64,000 bases of DNA from CAZICM01 sp964537685 (lineage in GTDB: Bacteria > Myxococcota_A > Polyangia > Polyangiales > Polyangiaceae): NCBI GenBank assembly GCA_964537685.1, contig CAZICM010000014.1, positions 1 through 64,000 on the forward strand, read 5' to 3'. The translations under genes and the position numbers were made by a program. The notes under the pieces are model-generated. The model was not told the DNA's origin. It made no database searches and saw only the letters and a list, made by a program, of their open reading frames with translations. Shown one piece after another: positions 49,329-57,850 of this stretch (positions are counted from its first letter, which is position 1; every line of letters begins with the position of its first letter).

Positions 49329-52018
49329 GGCGACTTTGCATCGAACCCCGACGTTTGCCGAAGGGTGTCCGATAGCTCGGCCGAGGAAGGCCGGTCGCCG
49401 GGAATGCGCGAGAGGCATCGATCCAGAATCGCCGCAATCGAAGGCGCGATCTCCGTGCACAGCGAACGCAAGGGCGGGGGCGGAGGCGGTACGCGCCCGG
49501 CAAGCTGCATCAGCGCAGGAGGCTCGGGAAAAGGCGCTTTGCCCGTCAAAACTTCAAAGGCGATCACCCCAAAGCTAAACACATCCGCCGATGGCTTTGC
49601 GAACTTCACACCCGCAGCCAGCTCAGGCGCCATATAGATGGGCGTCCCCATCAGTGCCCCGGTTTGAGTGAGCGGATCGCCATCATGAAGGCTGTTTTTC
49701 CTCGAGCTCGGACCTCGGAGCGACATCGGCCCGCTTCGGAGCGAGATGGGCGCCGCTCGTCCCGAAGCAGGCGGGATATCCCAACTGTCCTCGAGGCGAT
49801 CCATGAGTTTTTCAGCGAGCGAACGCTGGCTTGGAGGCGCAATCAGATCTTGAATGCTGTTTTGAGGCTGAGGCGGCTCGCGCAGGCTTGCGGGCAAGTT
49901 GTCGGGAAGCGCCTGAAGCGCCGGCGACGAGGGAACCCGCAGAGGCAAAGAGTTTGACGCTTGCTGAGGCAAGGCATTGGAGGCGCTGGCCACCGGAGAA
50001 GGTGTGGGCGCAGGCTGGGGGACGGCGGGCAGATAGGGATTCGATCCAAATCGAATGCCTTGCTGGGCCGGCATTGAATGGCCGGAAGCGGGTGTCAGGC
50101 TCTTCGGTCCTGTATCGAAGGGATTGGACGCGAAGGCCGCGCGCATGCTGGATGCGCTGTGGTGCCGGTGACTCTGCGGACCCAGGCGCTGACTCTTTGC
50201 GGCAGGCGAATCTGAGGCTGTGATTGAAATTTCCTCGGCCGCCGACTCCAGGCTTGAGATGCCAAAATCGGCGATTTTGACAATGGGGGCGCTGCCATCG
50301 GCGACATCGGTGACGAGAATGTTGCCCGGTTTGAGATCCCGGTGAACGACGCCCTTCGCATGAATCGCGCGCAGGCCATCGGCGACCTGCGTAAGAACCG
50401 GCAAGGCCCACTGAATATCGCGATAGCGCTTGCGCTGCTGCCTCAGTGAGAGCCCGTTAACGAACTCCATAATCATGTAAAAGAAGCCCGACGAAGCCAC
50501 ATCCACATCCACAATGGAGACCACATTGGGGTGATTCAACTGCGAGATGATTTGGGCTTCGCGCGCAAACCGCGCCACGTTCAATCCGCCCGATACATCC
50601 GTCAGCATCTTTAGGGCGAAGTGTTTGCCATCGCTGACGCGCTCCACTTCGTACACCGCGCCCATCGCGCCTTCGCCCACCTTGCGAACCACTTTGTAAC
50701 GGGTTTCGATGACTTCGCCCGGTTCCAGCGGACGTATTTGGCCATGCGGCATGCCCACTTTTGACAGCGCCACCGAGAGCTGCTCCGAGCGCGATTGCAC
50801 TTGAAAGCGGAGTTCCTCGTTCAGCACTTCCACCTCGCGGTGCTTGGCCTCGATGAGCTGCAGCCGCGCGGCCAGTTCGGAATTGAGCTCGTCCGCGCGC
50901 CGGAGTGAGCGCAGATGATCGACAGAAAGTTCAGCCGATTGGGCGAGCGCGATGAGTGTGATGCCCACGCAGGCCGTTCTCATCCCGCCGTACAGTTCGC
51001 CAAAACCCAGCCACGCACCGAAATCCGGCACGGCCGTCAGCCACAGCGCGACCCACGCAAGCAGAAGCAAGAGTGCCCGCTGCCCATGATCGCGGCTCGC
51101 GCGTCCCAGCAGAATCAGCGTGTAAACGACATGCCCGACGATCACGAGCACCGCTACCGGCGCCGCATAACGGCTCATCGTAAAGGGATTGTTGAACACA
51201 ATGACCGCGAGTGCGGCCACGACAAAACCCAGATCGCTGAAGATCTTGGGCTTTCCCAGCTTGAACTGGACATGAAGGAAGTGAATGCCCGCGGTTGTGG
51301 CAAGCGTCACCAGCATGACGGTCAGGTGGGCGTCATACGCGCCGAATATCCGCTTCAGCAGCCCGAGCTCAAAGGCCGGATAGAAGGTGGCGCTCAAGGC
51401 TTGAAGCGCGAACCAGCCATGGGCCGTGCGCCGCCGATCGAGAACAAAAATCAGGGCGTACACAAACGTGACGAAAGCCGCCGCGCCCAGCGCCACAAGC
51501 GCCGACACTTCGTTGAACAGGCTTGAAAACAAATAACGCTGATCGCCCAGCGGCGCCGGACTGATACGCGGAATGGAATCGAGCCATGCGCTCTGTGTCC
51601 ACGAATGCTCGATGCCCAGCTCGAGGCGAAGCTCGGACGATTTCGTCAGCTCGGCGGGAATGCGCCACCTGGGATGCCGCGAGCCCTGTTCCGCTTCAGC
51701 CGCGCTGGCGTTGAGCAGAACCATTTGCTGCCCGTTAATGCGCAGCTCCGAGTGAGCCCGCAGATGCGGCACTGCAAACGTGAGCGCTTTGCCTTGCCAA
51801 GCCGGAGGCAGCATGACCTCGGCCGCGAGCGAATAACGGCATGACTGCTTGGGCAGGCGATCATCGATATGCGCGGGGAGCTCGATATGAATCGGCTGCG
51901 CGCTGTCCGGCGGCGTCAGCTCCCAACTGGAAATCGGAAGCGTGCGATCGTCTGCGCAACCCAGCCCACACAGGGCCGGTGCAACAATCAGAAACAGCCG
52001 AAAGACGCGAAAACGCAT
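49325..52018 (-). CDS. 7TM receptor-like Ser/Thr kinase with insert in the activation segment (kinase 4)
   Basis: 897 residues from ATG 52018. Signal peptide with lipobox-like CGLGC (Cys21); extracytoplasmic beta-sandwich region to about 160 (LRINGQQMVLLN, SELRLELGIEHSW), like 7TMR-DISM extracellular domains. About seven hydrophobic segments span 170-365, then a coiled-coil (LRSLRRADELNSELAARLQ, HREVEVLNEELRFQ). The kinase domain starts near 435: Gly loop GEGAMG, HRDLKPGN (about 560-567), DFG (584-586). The APE motif (MAPE, 796-799) is 210 residues after DFG instead of the usual 20-30, so an insert of about 185 Pro/Ser-rich residues lies in the activation segment. 7TMR-DISM sensors are more often fused to histidine kinases or GGDEF domains. 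Confidence 0.88.
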   Translation of the reverse strand: MRFRVFRLFLIVAPALCGLGCADDRTLPISSWELTPPDSAQPIHIELPAHIDDRLPKQSCRYSLAAEVMLPPAWQGKALTFAVPHLRAHSELRINGQQMVLLNASAAEAEQGSRHPRWRIPAELTKSSELRLELGIEHSWTQSAWLDSIPRISPAPLGDQRYLFSSLFNEVSALVALGAAAFVTFVYALIFVLDRRRTAHGWFALQALSATFYPAFELGLLKRIFGAYDAHLTVMLVTLATTAGIHFLHVQFKLGKPKIFSDLGFVVAALAVIVFNNPFTMSRYAAPVAVLVIVGHVVYTLILLGRASRDHGQRALLLLLAWVALWLTAVPDFGAWLGFGELYGGMRTACVGITLIALAQSAELSVDHLRSLRRADELNSELAARLQLIEAKHREVEVLNEELRFQVQSRSEQLSVALSKVGMPHGQIRPLEPGEVIETRYKVVRKVGEGAMGAVYEVERVSDGKHFALKMLTDVSGGLNVARFAREAQIISQLNHPNVVSIVDVDVASSGFFYMIMEFVNGLSLRQQRKRYRDIQWALPVLTQVADGLRAIHAKGVVHRDLKPGNILVTDVADGSAPIVKIADFGISSLESAAEEISITASDSPAAKSQRLGPQSHRHHSASSMRAAFASNPFDTGPKSLTPASGHSMPAQQGIRFGSNPYLPAVPQPAPTPSPVASASNALPQQASNSLPLRVPSSPALQALPDNLPASLREPPQPQNSIQDLIAPPSQRSLAEKLMDRLEDSWDIPPASGRAAPISLRSGPMSLRGPSSRKNSLHDGDPLTQTGALMGTPIYMAPELAAGVKFAKPSADVFSFGVIAFEVLTGKAPFPEPPALMQLAGRVPPPPPPLRSLCTEIAPSIAAILDRCLSRIPGDRPSSAELSDTLRQTSGFDAKSP

Positions 52019-52089
52019 GGATTTTGCAAAGTGCGGCTCATGATTCGCCGATTTATGAAGGCCGCGCAATACCTATCTGCGCTGTCCTC

Positions 52090-52117
52090 TTGACTTATCT
52101 ACTCATGAGTAGATAAT
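52090..52117 (+). promoter_or_regulatory. TetR promoter with perfect 22-bp operator palindrome
   Basis: Between TTGACT (-35, 52090-52095) and GATAAT (-10, 52112-52117), 16 bases apart, lies a perfect palindrome at 52095-52116 with half-site TTATCTACTCA. It covers the whole spacer and most of the -10. The TetR gene starts at 52129, so its message would have a very short leader. The layout fits autorepression by the TetR protein. The same half-site start, TTATCTA, recurs at 52729-52735, upstream of the following diiron-enzyme gene. Confidence 0.8.
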
Positions 52118-52128
52118 CCCAAACCGAG

Positions 52129-52719
52129 ATGGCAAGGCCGCGGATTGGCAGCGACGATGTGGCGACGGAGCAGCGGATACTGACTGCGGCTCAGCGTGAA
52201 TTTGGGCGGGTGGGCTACAGCGACGCGCGGCTATCGGACATCGCGGAAGAGGCCGGCATAACGCGGCCTTCGCTGCTCTATCACTTCAGATCCAAAGAAG
52301 AGCTGTACGAAGCCGTCGTGACGCGCGCTTTTTCTCATTTAGGCGCGATGCTCCTGGAGTCGATTGAGTCCGAGCGACCCTTTGCCGAACGGGTTGAAAT
52401 GGTGCTTGCGCGCTTCGTTGCATTTGTCGACGGCGAGCCGGAACTCGCGCGGCTGATGGTCCGGGAAACGGTGGATGATTCTGGTCCTGGGCATCGCCTG
52501 CTGCTGGAATTGGGCGTGCCTCTTTTGGATCGGCTCGAACGATTTCTGCGCAAGGAAGGCAAAGGAATTCTCAGGGAAGGCGTGCCTGTGCGCGCTGCGC
52601 TGATGCAATTCGTGTCGGCGGCTTTTTTGCGCGCTGCATCCGGATCGCTGCGTGAACCTCTGTGGGGCAAGACCGATTCGATGCGGGCGCTGGCGCGCTC
52701 TCTTTTATTCAGCGCCTAG
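52129..52719 (+). CDS. TetR/AcrR-family transcriptional regulator
   Basis: 196 residues. The N-terminal helix-turn-helix is typical (ATEQRILTAAQREFGRVGYS, LSDIAEEAGITRPSLLYHF, SKEELYEAVV). The C-terminal ligand domain is a helical region with no identifiable ligand. The perfect palindrome over its own promoter indicates self-repression, released by a small molecule. The next gene on the same strand, 60 bases downstream, encodes a ferritin-like diiron oxygenase, which makes it the most likely controlled target; a fatty-acid-related ligand is a guess. Confidence 0.92.
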   Translation: MARPRIGSDDVATEQRILTAAQREFGRVGYSDARLSDIAEEAGITRPSLLYHFRSKEELYEAVVTRAFSHLGAMLLESIESERPFAERVEMVLARFVAFVDGEPELARLMVRETVDDSGPGHRLLLELGVPLLDRLERFLRKEGKGILREGVPVRAALMQFVSAAFLRAASGSLREPLWGKTDSMRALARSLLFSA

Positions 52720-52779
52720 GTGAAGGAATTATCTAGGCAATTCAATCGAAATGCTGGCGAAATGCTGTGAGGTGTAAAA

Positions 52780-53925
52780 ATGGACATGCGAAAAGTTGCC
52801 GAGAATCTCTATTTGAATGCTGGCCTGGTGCGCGACACAGGACACTCGGGCAATCCCAAAGTATTGCAGACGCTTCTGGGGCCTGCTTTTCGCGGTCTTA
52901 TCCTGCAGAAGGGAAAAGAGACCGGCACCAGCGAGATTTCCACGGCCAACCGGGCTTTTTTCGATTGGCAATACAATTCGATAAAAGTGGAGCTCGATAA
53001 ATTGTATGATGTTGCCAAGCGTTCGCAATGGAATGGCGCAACGGATGTGAACTGGGCCGAAAATGTGGATCCATTCAATCCCGAAAAAGAGTTGATCGAC
53101 GAGCGAATGCTGCCGCTTATTGCAATTCCATCGTATCGCTCGCTGCCGGAAAACCGGAAGCTCGAGCAGAAGCACGCGCTGTTGAGCTGGATGCTCAGCC
53201 AATTCCTTCATGGTGAACAGGGGGCGCTGCTCGCCGCCTGCCAAGTGACGGAAGCCGTCGGATGGACCAGCGGAAAACTCTATGGATCTACGCAGGTTTT
53301 CGATGAGGGCCGCCATGTCGAGGTTTTTCACCGCTATCTCACCGAAAAACTTCAAAAACTCTATCAAGTGAATGATAATCTCTATGTAATTATCGACGCT
53401 TTAATGAAAGATGGGCGCTGGGATATTAAGTTTCTCGGCATGCAGATCATGATTGAAGGTCTTGCGCTTGGGGCATTTGGAACAATCCGCGCTTCAACGC
53501 AAGAGCCTCTGCTCAAAGAAATTCTCCGGCTGGTGATTACGGATGAAGCGCGTCATGTACACTATGGTGTTGTTGCGCTTCAGGATTATTATCGCAATGA
53601 AGTCAGCGAGAAGGAAAGGGCGGAACGCGAGGATTGGGCCTACGAAATGTCGATTATGCTGCGCAACCGCTTTCTCGCGCACGAGTTCTACGATGAGTAT
53701 TACGCCCATGCGATGCGGCGTTCAGAATGGGATCGATATATTTTGCAATCCGATGTAATGGAATTCTTCCGCAAGACCATGTTCAAGCGGCTGATTCCGA
53801 ATTTAAAGCGAATTGGTTTGATGTCTGATCGTATTCGTCACCATTATCAGGAGCTTGGATTGCTCGAGTGGGAGAACGGACGGGCCGCCCCCGATCTAAC
53901 GGCGAACGATCTTTTATCGAATTGA
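52780..53925 (+). CDS. Ferritin-like diiron oxygenase family protein
   Basis: 381 residues; ATG follows GAGGTG at a good distance. Two metal-binding motifs of the ferritin-like / ribonucleotide-reductase-R2-like fold are visible: QVFDEGRHVEVFHRYL and VITDEARHVHYGVV (both D/E-E-x-R-H), plus helix Glu residues in QFLHGEQGALLAACQ and QIMIEGLALGAFG. This spacing matches ferritin-like diiron proteins related to R2-like oxidases, which act on acyl chains or aromatic amines; the substrate cannot be told. A TTATCTA half-site at 52729-52735 and the adjacent TetR gene suggest co-regulation. It ends five bases from convergent rlmH. Confidence 0.85.
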   Translation: MDMRKVAENLYLNAGLVRDTGHSGNPKVLQTLLGPAFRGLILQKGKETGTSEISTANRAFFDWQYNSIKVELDKLYDVAKRSQWNGATDVNWAENVDPFNPEKELIDERMLPLIAIPSYRSLPENRKLEQKHALLSWMLSQFLHGEQGALLAACQVTEAVGWTSGKLYGSTQVFDEGRHVEVFHRYLTEKLQKLYQVNDNLYVIIDALMKDGRWDIKFLGMQIMIEGLALGAFGTIRASTQEPLLKEILRLVITDEARHVHYGVVALQDYYRNEVSEKERAEREDWAYEMSIMLRNRFLAHEFYDEYYAHAMRRSEWDRYILQSDVMEFFRKTMFKRLIPNLKRIGLMSDRIRHHYQELGLLEWENGRAAPDLTANDLLSN

Positions 53926-53930
53926 CGATT

Positions 53931-54368
53931 TTAATGATTGTAAGGCTCGCCGCGCAGGATGGTCATTGCGCGGTAGAGCTGCTCGGCGAGCATGAGCCGG
54001 GCGAGGCGGTGCGGAAAGGTGAGGGCCGATAGGCTGATGCGATCGGCCGCGGCCTTCGATGTTTCGGCGGGCAGGCCATCGGCGCCTCCGATCAAAAACG
54101 CCACGATGCCTTTTCCGCGGGCTGCGTAGCGTTCGATGTCCCGCGCAAATTGCTCGCTGTTTACGCTGCGCCCATGCACTTCCAATGCAATGGCGGTGGC
54201 CTGCTCCGTCGCCTTTGCAAATGCGCCAATCAGCTTTGGTCCGGGCGCGCTGCTGAGTTCCACTTCATCGCAGGCTACATAGCGCCGCACCCGTTTTAGG
54301 TAATCGTCGGTGGCCGCGCGCAGGGCTTTGTCTTTCACGGTGCCCACGGCGACGATGCAAAGCCGCAT
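53931..54368 (-). CDS. rlmH: 23S rRNA pseudouridine-1915 N3-methyltransferase RlmH
   Basis: 145 residues, the normal size for this SPOUT methyltransferase. The N-terminus MRLCIVAVGTVKDKALRAA, the SAM-binding knot FLIGGADGLP and the ending MLAEQLYRAMTILRGEPYNH are characteristic. It methylates pseudouridine 1915 in helix 69 of 23S rRNA in assembled ribosomes. It follows rsfS with a five-base gap in the same orientation, the order found widely in bacteria. Confidence 0.96.
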   Translation of the reverse strand: MRLCIVAVGTVKDKALRAATDDYLKRVRRYVACDEVELSSAPGPKLIGAFAKATEQATAIALEVHGRSVNSEQFARDIERYAARGKGIVAFLIGGADGLPAETSKAAADRISLSALTFPHRLARLMLAEQLYRAMTILRGEPYNH

Positions 54369-54373
54369 CGGCG

Positions 54374-55087
54374 CTAGACCGGCGATGAAGGCGTGGGCTT
54401 TTCGGGCTTATCCGCGCCCTCCGCCGGAACCGAAAGCCGGCCCGCGTCCATCCACAGTCCTTCGATATCGTAGAGCCGGCGTGTGTCTTCTTGGAACACA
54501 TGCACAACGACATCGCCGTAATCCATCAGCACCCAATTGGCCTGTTCGCGGCCCTCCACCGACAAAGGCGAAATCTTCTTGCGCTTCATCGCCTCTTCCA
54601 GGCCAGCCGCAATCGCCTGCACATGCCTGTCCGAGCGGCCTGTCATCACCACCAGGAAATCGGCGTAGTCAATTTTGCCGCTCACATCGAGAATCTCAAT
54701 CCCGAGGGCTTTCTTCTCGATGCCTTCCATGGCGAGCGCCATCGCGAGTTCACGGGCTTGGTTCGATGCTTCCCTGCCGGTGGAAACAGCCTTTTTGCTT
54801 ACTTTCTTTTCCGGTGAAGCAGGTCTGGCTTTTCGTTCGATGCTCGGCGGTGCTGCTGCTGCTGCCTGTTTCCTAGGCTTGGCCAAGGCGCGCCTCGGTG
54901 CAGGCGATTCGGCTGCGAATGGAGCATTCGCATGAGACGCTTTTAACCGGGGCCTGGCCGCACTCGAGCGGGCTGCAAGCGGTTTCGCCGCGGGCTTTCT
55001 GCGCGGCGCTTCACGCATTTCATCGCCGCCTTCTCCTTCAAGAGACTTCTGATCTTCACCCGATGAGCCACGCTTCTTGCTAACCAA
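54374..55087 (-). CDS. rsfS: Ribosomal silencing factor RsfS with long basic N-terminal tail
   Basis: The C-terminal 120 residues match RsfS: ARELAMALAMEGIEKKALGIE, DYADFLVVMTGRSDRHVQAIA, REQANWVLMDYGDVVVHVFQ, YDIEGLWMDAGRL. RsfS binds L14 and blocks subunit joining when nutrients are low. The core is preceded by about 110 residues rich in Lys, Arg, Ala and Pro (AAKPLAARSSAARPRLKA). The start is uncertain: TTG 55087 has GAGG upstream and gives 237 residues; ATG 55021 is also possible; the frame stays open to 55225. It forms an operon with rlmH. Confidence 0.92.
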   Translation of the reverse strand: MVSKKRGSSGEDQKSLEGEGGDEMREAPRRKPAAKPLAARSSAARPRLKASHANAPFAAESPAPRRALAKPRKQAAAAAPPSIERKARPASPEKKVSKKAVSTGREASNQARELAMALAMEGIEKKALGIEILDVSGKIDYADFLVVMTGRSDRHVQAIAAGLEEAMKRKKISPLSVEGREQANWVLMDYGDVVVHVFQEDTRRLYDIEGLWMDAGRLSVPAEGADKPEKPTPSSPV

Positions 55088-55191
55088 GTCTTCCTCACAA
55101 AGGCAAAACGCCGGGCAACTCACCCCAAACGCTTCTGTTGATGCGAACACGAAGATCGCCCAAATGCAATCGGAGCCCGCGTAAAAGGGCT

Positions 55192-56472
55192 TCAGCGAAC
55201 TTGGCCCTCGCCGTACACCATCCACTTCAAGGTCGTTAGGCTCTTCAGTCCCATCGGCCCGTAGGCGTGCAGCTTGCTCGTCGAAATGCCGATTTCCGCG
55301 CCCAATCCAAGCTCACCGCCGTCATTGAAGCGCGTCGAGGCATTCACCAGCACGCAGCTTGCGTCGACCTCGCGCAGAAAGCGCTGGGCCCGATCGTAAC
55401 TGTTGGTGCAGATCGCTTCGGTGTGGTTTGAGCCATAGCGGGCAATATGCGCGAGCGCTTCGCCAAAGGAATTCAGCACCCGCACGGCCAAAATCGGCGC
55501 CAAAAATTCCCGCCCGAAATCATCCGGCATGGCTGGCTTCGCGCCCGGTATCAGCGCGCATGCCGCTTCGTCTCCGCGCACTTCAAGACCCTTTTGCAGC
55601 AAGTCGAAAATAAGCGGAAGCAGCTTGTCCGCCGAAGCCTTATGCACCAGCAGACACTCGAGCGCATTGCACACGCCGGGCCGCTTTAGTTTGGCGTTCT
55701 CCACAATGCGCGCCGCCATTTCGATATCCGCGCCTTCATCCACGTACAGATGGCACACACCCTTGTAGTGCTGAATCACAGGCACCCGCGCGTGTTCCGT
55801 CACAAATTGAATGAGTCCTTCGCCGCCCCGCGGAATTACCAGGTCGATCAAACCCGTCATCGATACCAGCGCCTTCATCTGATCGCGTGCAATGGGCGGG
55901 ATAATCTGCACACAGTCCGCAGGCAGTTCGGCATCGTTTAGCGCCTCTTGTACAAGCCCACCCAGCGCCGCGTTTGAATGCGCCGCCTCTTTACCGCCCC
56001 GGAGCAGAATCGCATTTCCGCTCTTTAAACAGAGCGCCGCCGCATCCACCGTCACATTGGGCCGCGATTCGTAAATCATCGCGATCACACCAAGCGGAAT
56101 GCGCACTTGGCCCACCAAGAGTCCATTGGGCCTCCGGCTCATTCCGACGACTTCGCCCACGGGATCATCAAACGAGGCAATCTCCGTTACCGCGTGCGCC
56201 AAATCCCACAGACGCTTCTCATTCAGCGTCAGCCTATCGACAAGCGCCTCGCTCAAGCCATCCGTCTGGGCATTGGCCACATCTTGAGCATTCGCCTTAA
56301 GCACAGCCGATTCTTTGTTGTGCGCCGCCTCTCTCAAGCGATGCGCAATCGCATGAAGAGCTTTGTCCTTCGCTGCCCGATCGAGAGGGGCGAGCGTCCG
56401 GGCGGCCTGTTTTGCGCGTTCACAAGTTGCGTGCAGCGTTTTTTCCCACTGCGGTATATCGCCTAGTTTCAC
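55192..56472 (-). CDS. proA: Gamma-glutamyl phosphate reductase ProA
   Basis: 426 residues from GTG 56472, the normal length; the frame is open to 56667 but without family sequence. Motifs: VPLGVI-type IPLGVIAMIYESRPNVTVDA, ALCLKSGNAILLRGGKEA, catalytic Cys in KRPGVCNALECLLVH, NASTRFNDGGELGLGAEIGIS and HAYGPMGLKSLTTLKW. It reduces gamma-glutamyl phosphate to glutamate semialdehyde with NADPH in proline synthesis. In many bacteria proA is followed by nadD then rsfS; here the gap to rsfS is 104 bases and nadD is absent. proB is not in the window. Confidence 0.96.
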   Translation of the reverse strand: MKLGDIPQWEKTLHATCERAKQAARTLAPLDRAAKDKALHAIAHRLREAAHNKESAVLKANAQDVANAQTDGLSEALVDRLTLNEKRLWDLAHAVTEIASFDDPVGEVVGMSRRPNGLLVGQVRIPLGVIAMIYESRPNVTVDAAALCLKSGNAILLRGGKEAAHSNAALGGLVQEALNDAELPADCVQIIPPIARDQMKALVSMTGLIDLVIPRGGEGLIQFVTEHARVPVIQHYKGVCHLYVDEGADIEMAARIVENAKLKRPGVCNALECLLVHKASADKLLPLIFDLLQKGLEVRGDEAACALIPGAKPAMPDDFGREFLAPILAVRVLNSFGEALAHIARYGSNHTEAICTNSYDRAQRFLREVDASCVLVNASTRFNDGGELGLGAEIGISTSKLHAYGPMGLKSLTTLKWMVYGEGQVR

Positions 56473-56554
56473 GGCGCCTACCCTAGTCCTGCGCCCGCCA
56501 AAAATTGACAATTTTCTGTGGCGGAGCCCGGCTTCAGCCTCTAGCGTATCGAGC

Positions 56555-56953
56555 GTGCAATTGCGCTCGTGTGCCTTTGTTTTCGCTGGGCTTTCCGCAT
56601 TCAGCTCGATGGCCTGTTCCGATCGGGGCTTCACCGATGAGGCGCCGCCGATCGCTTCTCTGGCCAATATCGCGGCCGCACCGCCTGGTGCGCGGGGTGT
56701 GGTGTTCGATAGCCCAAGGCCCTATTCGACAGGAGCGACGGGCATGGGCGAGACACGTCCCCCTTCGAAAGCGCCTCCCATCGATCCGAATGCCGAGGAA
56801 GATCCCCCGCTTCCCGATTTCAACGACACCTCGCCAGATCCATTTCAATCGGCGCCAACGCCTTCTTCAAAGCCGCCCAAGCCGTCCAAACCGCCCAAGC
56901 CCGATCAGGGGGGCACTGTGGTGGGGCCGCTACCCAAGGGAGTTCAGTTGTGA
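56555..56953 (+). CDS. Pro-rich putative lipoprotein (132 aa)
   Basis: GTG 56555 gives a signal peptide ending FSSMAC (Cys21), lipobox-like. The rest is low-complexity, rich in Pro, Ala and Asp (PPSKAPPIDPNAEEDPPLPD, SKPPKPSKPPKPDQ), with no folded domain visible. It overlaps the next gene by four bases (GTGA), so the two small lipoproteins form an operon divergent from proA. The frame is open upstream to 56363 but that part is antisense to proA. Possibly a periplasmic spacer or matrix lipoprotein. Confidence 0.6.
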   Translation: MQLRSCAFVFAGLSAFSSMACSDRGFTDEAPPIASLANIAAAPPGARGVVFDSPRPYSTGATGMGETRPPSKAPPIDPNAEEDPPLPDFNDTSPDPFQSAPTPSSKPPKPSKPPKPDQGGTVVGPLPKGVQL

Positions 56954-57216
56954 GCCGAATCCGCTTGTTGCTGTGCGCCATCTGTGTGTGCTGTCAGGCT
57001 TTGGCGTGCTCGGGTTCCACGCCCAAACCGCTTCCGGGAGGACCTCCTCCCGAGTACGAAAAACCCCGCGCCTATGAGGGCAATTTGGGTGATGCACCGC
57101 CGCCCAAAGAAGATCCCGAAGTATCGCCGCCGCCTGCCTCGACAGAAGCTCCTCCGCCTCCATCAGCACCCGCGCCAGAACCTGCAGCATCGGGGCCGGG
57201 CGCGCCCAAATCCTAA
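56950..57216 (+). CDS. Pro-rich small putative lipoprotein (88 aa)
   Basis: GTG 56950 overlaps the TGA of the preceding gene. The signal peptide (MSRIRLLLCAICVCCQALAC) ends in a lipobox at Cys20, followed by Pro/Ala/Glu-rich low-complexity sequence (PPPKEDPEVSPPPASTEAPP). It has the same style as its upstream neighbour, perhaps from duplication or shared role. No function is known. Confidence 0.65.
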   Translation: MSRIRLLLCAICVCCQALACSGSTPKPLPGGPPPEYEKPRAYEGNLGDAPPPKEDPEVSPPPASTEAPPPPSAPAPEPAASGPGAPKS

Positions 57217-57233
57217 ATTCTTCGATTACAGCG

Positions 57234-57719
57234 CTACAGCGGCCACACTTCGTCGATGGCCTTGAAGCGCGCCTGAGCAAAATACTCATCGAAATCGCGC
57301 GCCGGATTCGTAAGCTGATGAATGAGCCTCGCGATATCGCGCCTGCGCCGGGGCACTTCGTAGGGTGAAGTCGGCCCTGGATTGGGAATCGGCAAAATCC
57401 CTTGCCCGCCGTCGACGGCCACCACCACATCCCGGAACACAAGCGCCGAGTTGTAGAAAAAGTCGACGATCATGCTCGATGCCTTCGGGTCGGGGAAATT
57501 CGTCGCCCAAGCGTGCGTCACGTCTTCGCCGCAGGTCATTCCATAGGCCATCGTGATCGCGAGATTTGGCCAATAGGCCATGTTGAATTGATGCACCGAT
57601 CGCTGTTCGGGCGCCGTTCCGGGCGGGAAGACGGGCTGCAAGAACAGCGGGGCGCTCTGAACGTTCCAATCAGCGGGCGCGCTGCGCGCAATGGTTTCGA
57701 TATACGTGGGGAAGTTCAT
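57234..57719 (-). CDS. Hypothetical protein (161 aa)
   Basis: No family recognised. It starts MNFPTYIETIARSAPADWNV and contains NMAYWPNLAITMAYGMTCGED, VDFFYNSALVFRDVVVAVDGG and IARLIHQLTNPARDFDEYF. There is no signal peptide or membrane segment, and one Cys. The ordinary amino-acid composition and a convergent position 17 bases from the small lipoprotein gene support a real gene. The Met-Asn start and absence of repeats suggest a compact cytoplasmic protein. Confidence 0.7.
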   Translation of the reverse strand: MNFPTYIETIARSAPADWNVQSAPLFLQPVFPPGTAPEQRSVHQFNMAYWPNLAITMAYGMTCGEDVTHAWATNFPDPKASSMIVDFFYNSALVFRDVVVAVDGGQGILPIPNPGPTSPYEVPRRRRDIARLIHQLTNPARDFDEYFAQARFKAIDEVWPL

Positions 57720-57850
57720 CTAGAGCCTGTGCCGGCGAAGGAAAAAGGGCTTCCTAGGAGCCGAAAAGCTACGCCTTTGTGAGCCTTGGGTGAAGGGGGG
57801 AGATGGATTTGGGACAACCTCATCGGGCAGACGTGTTACCAGGCGCCGCA

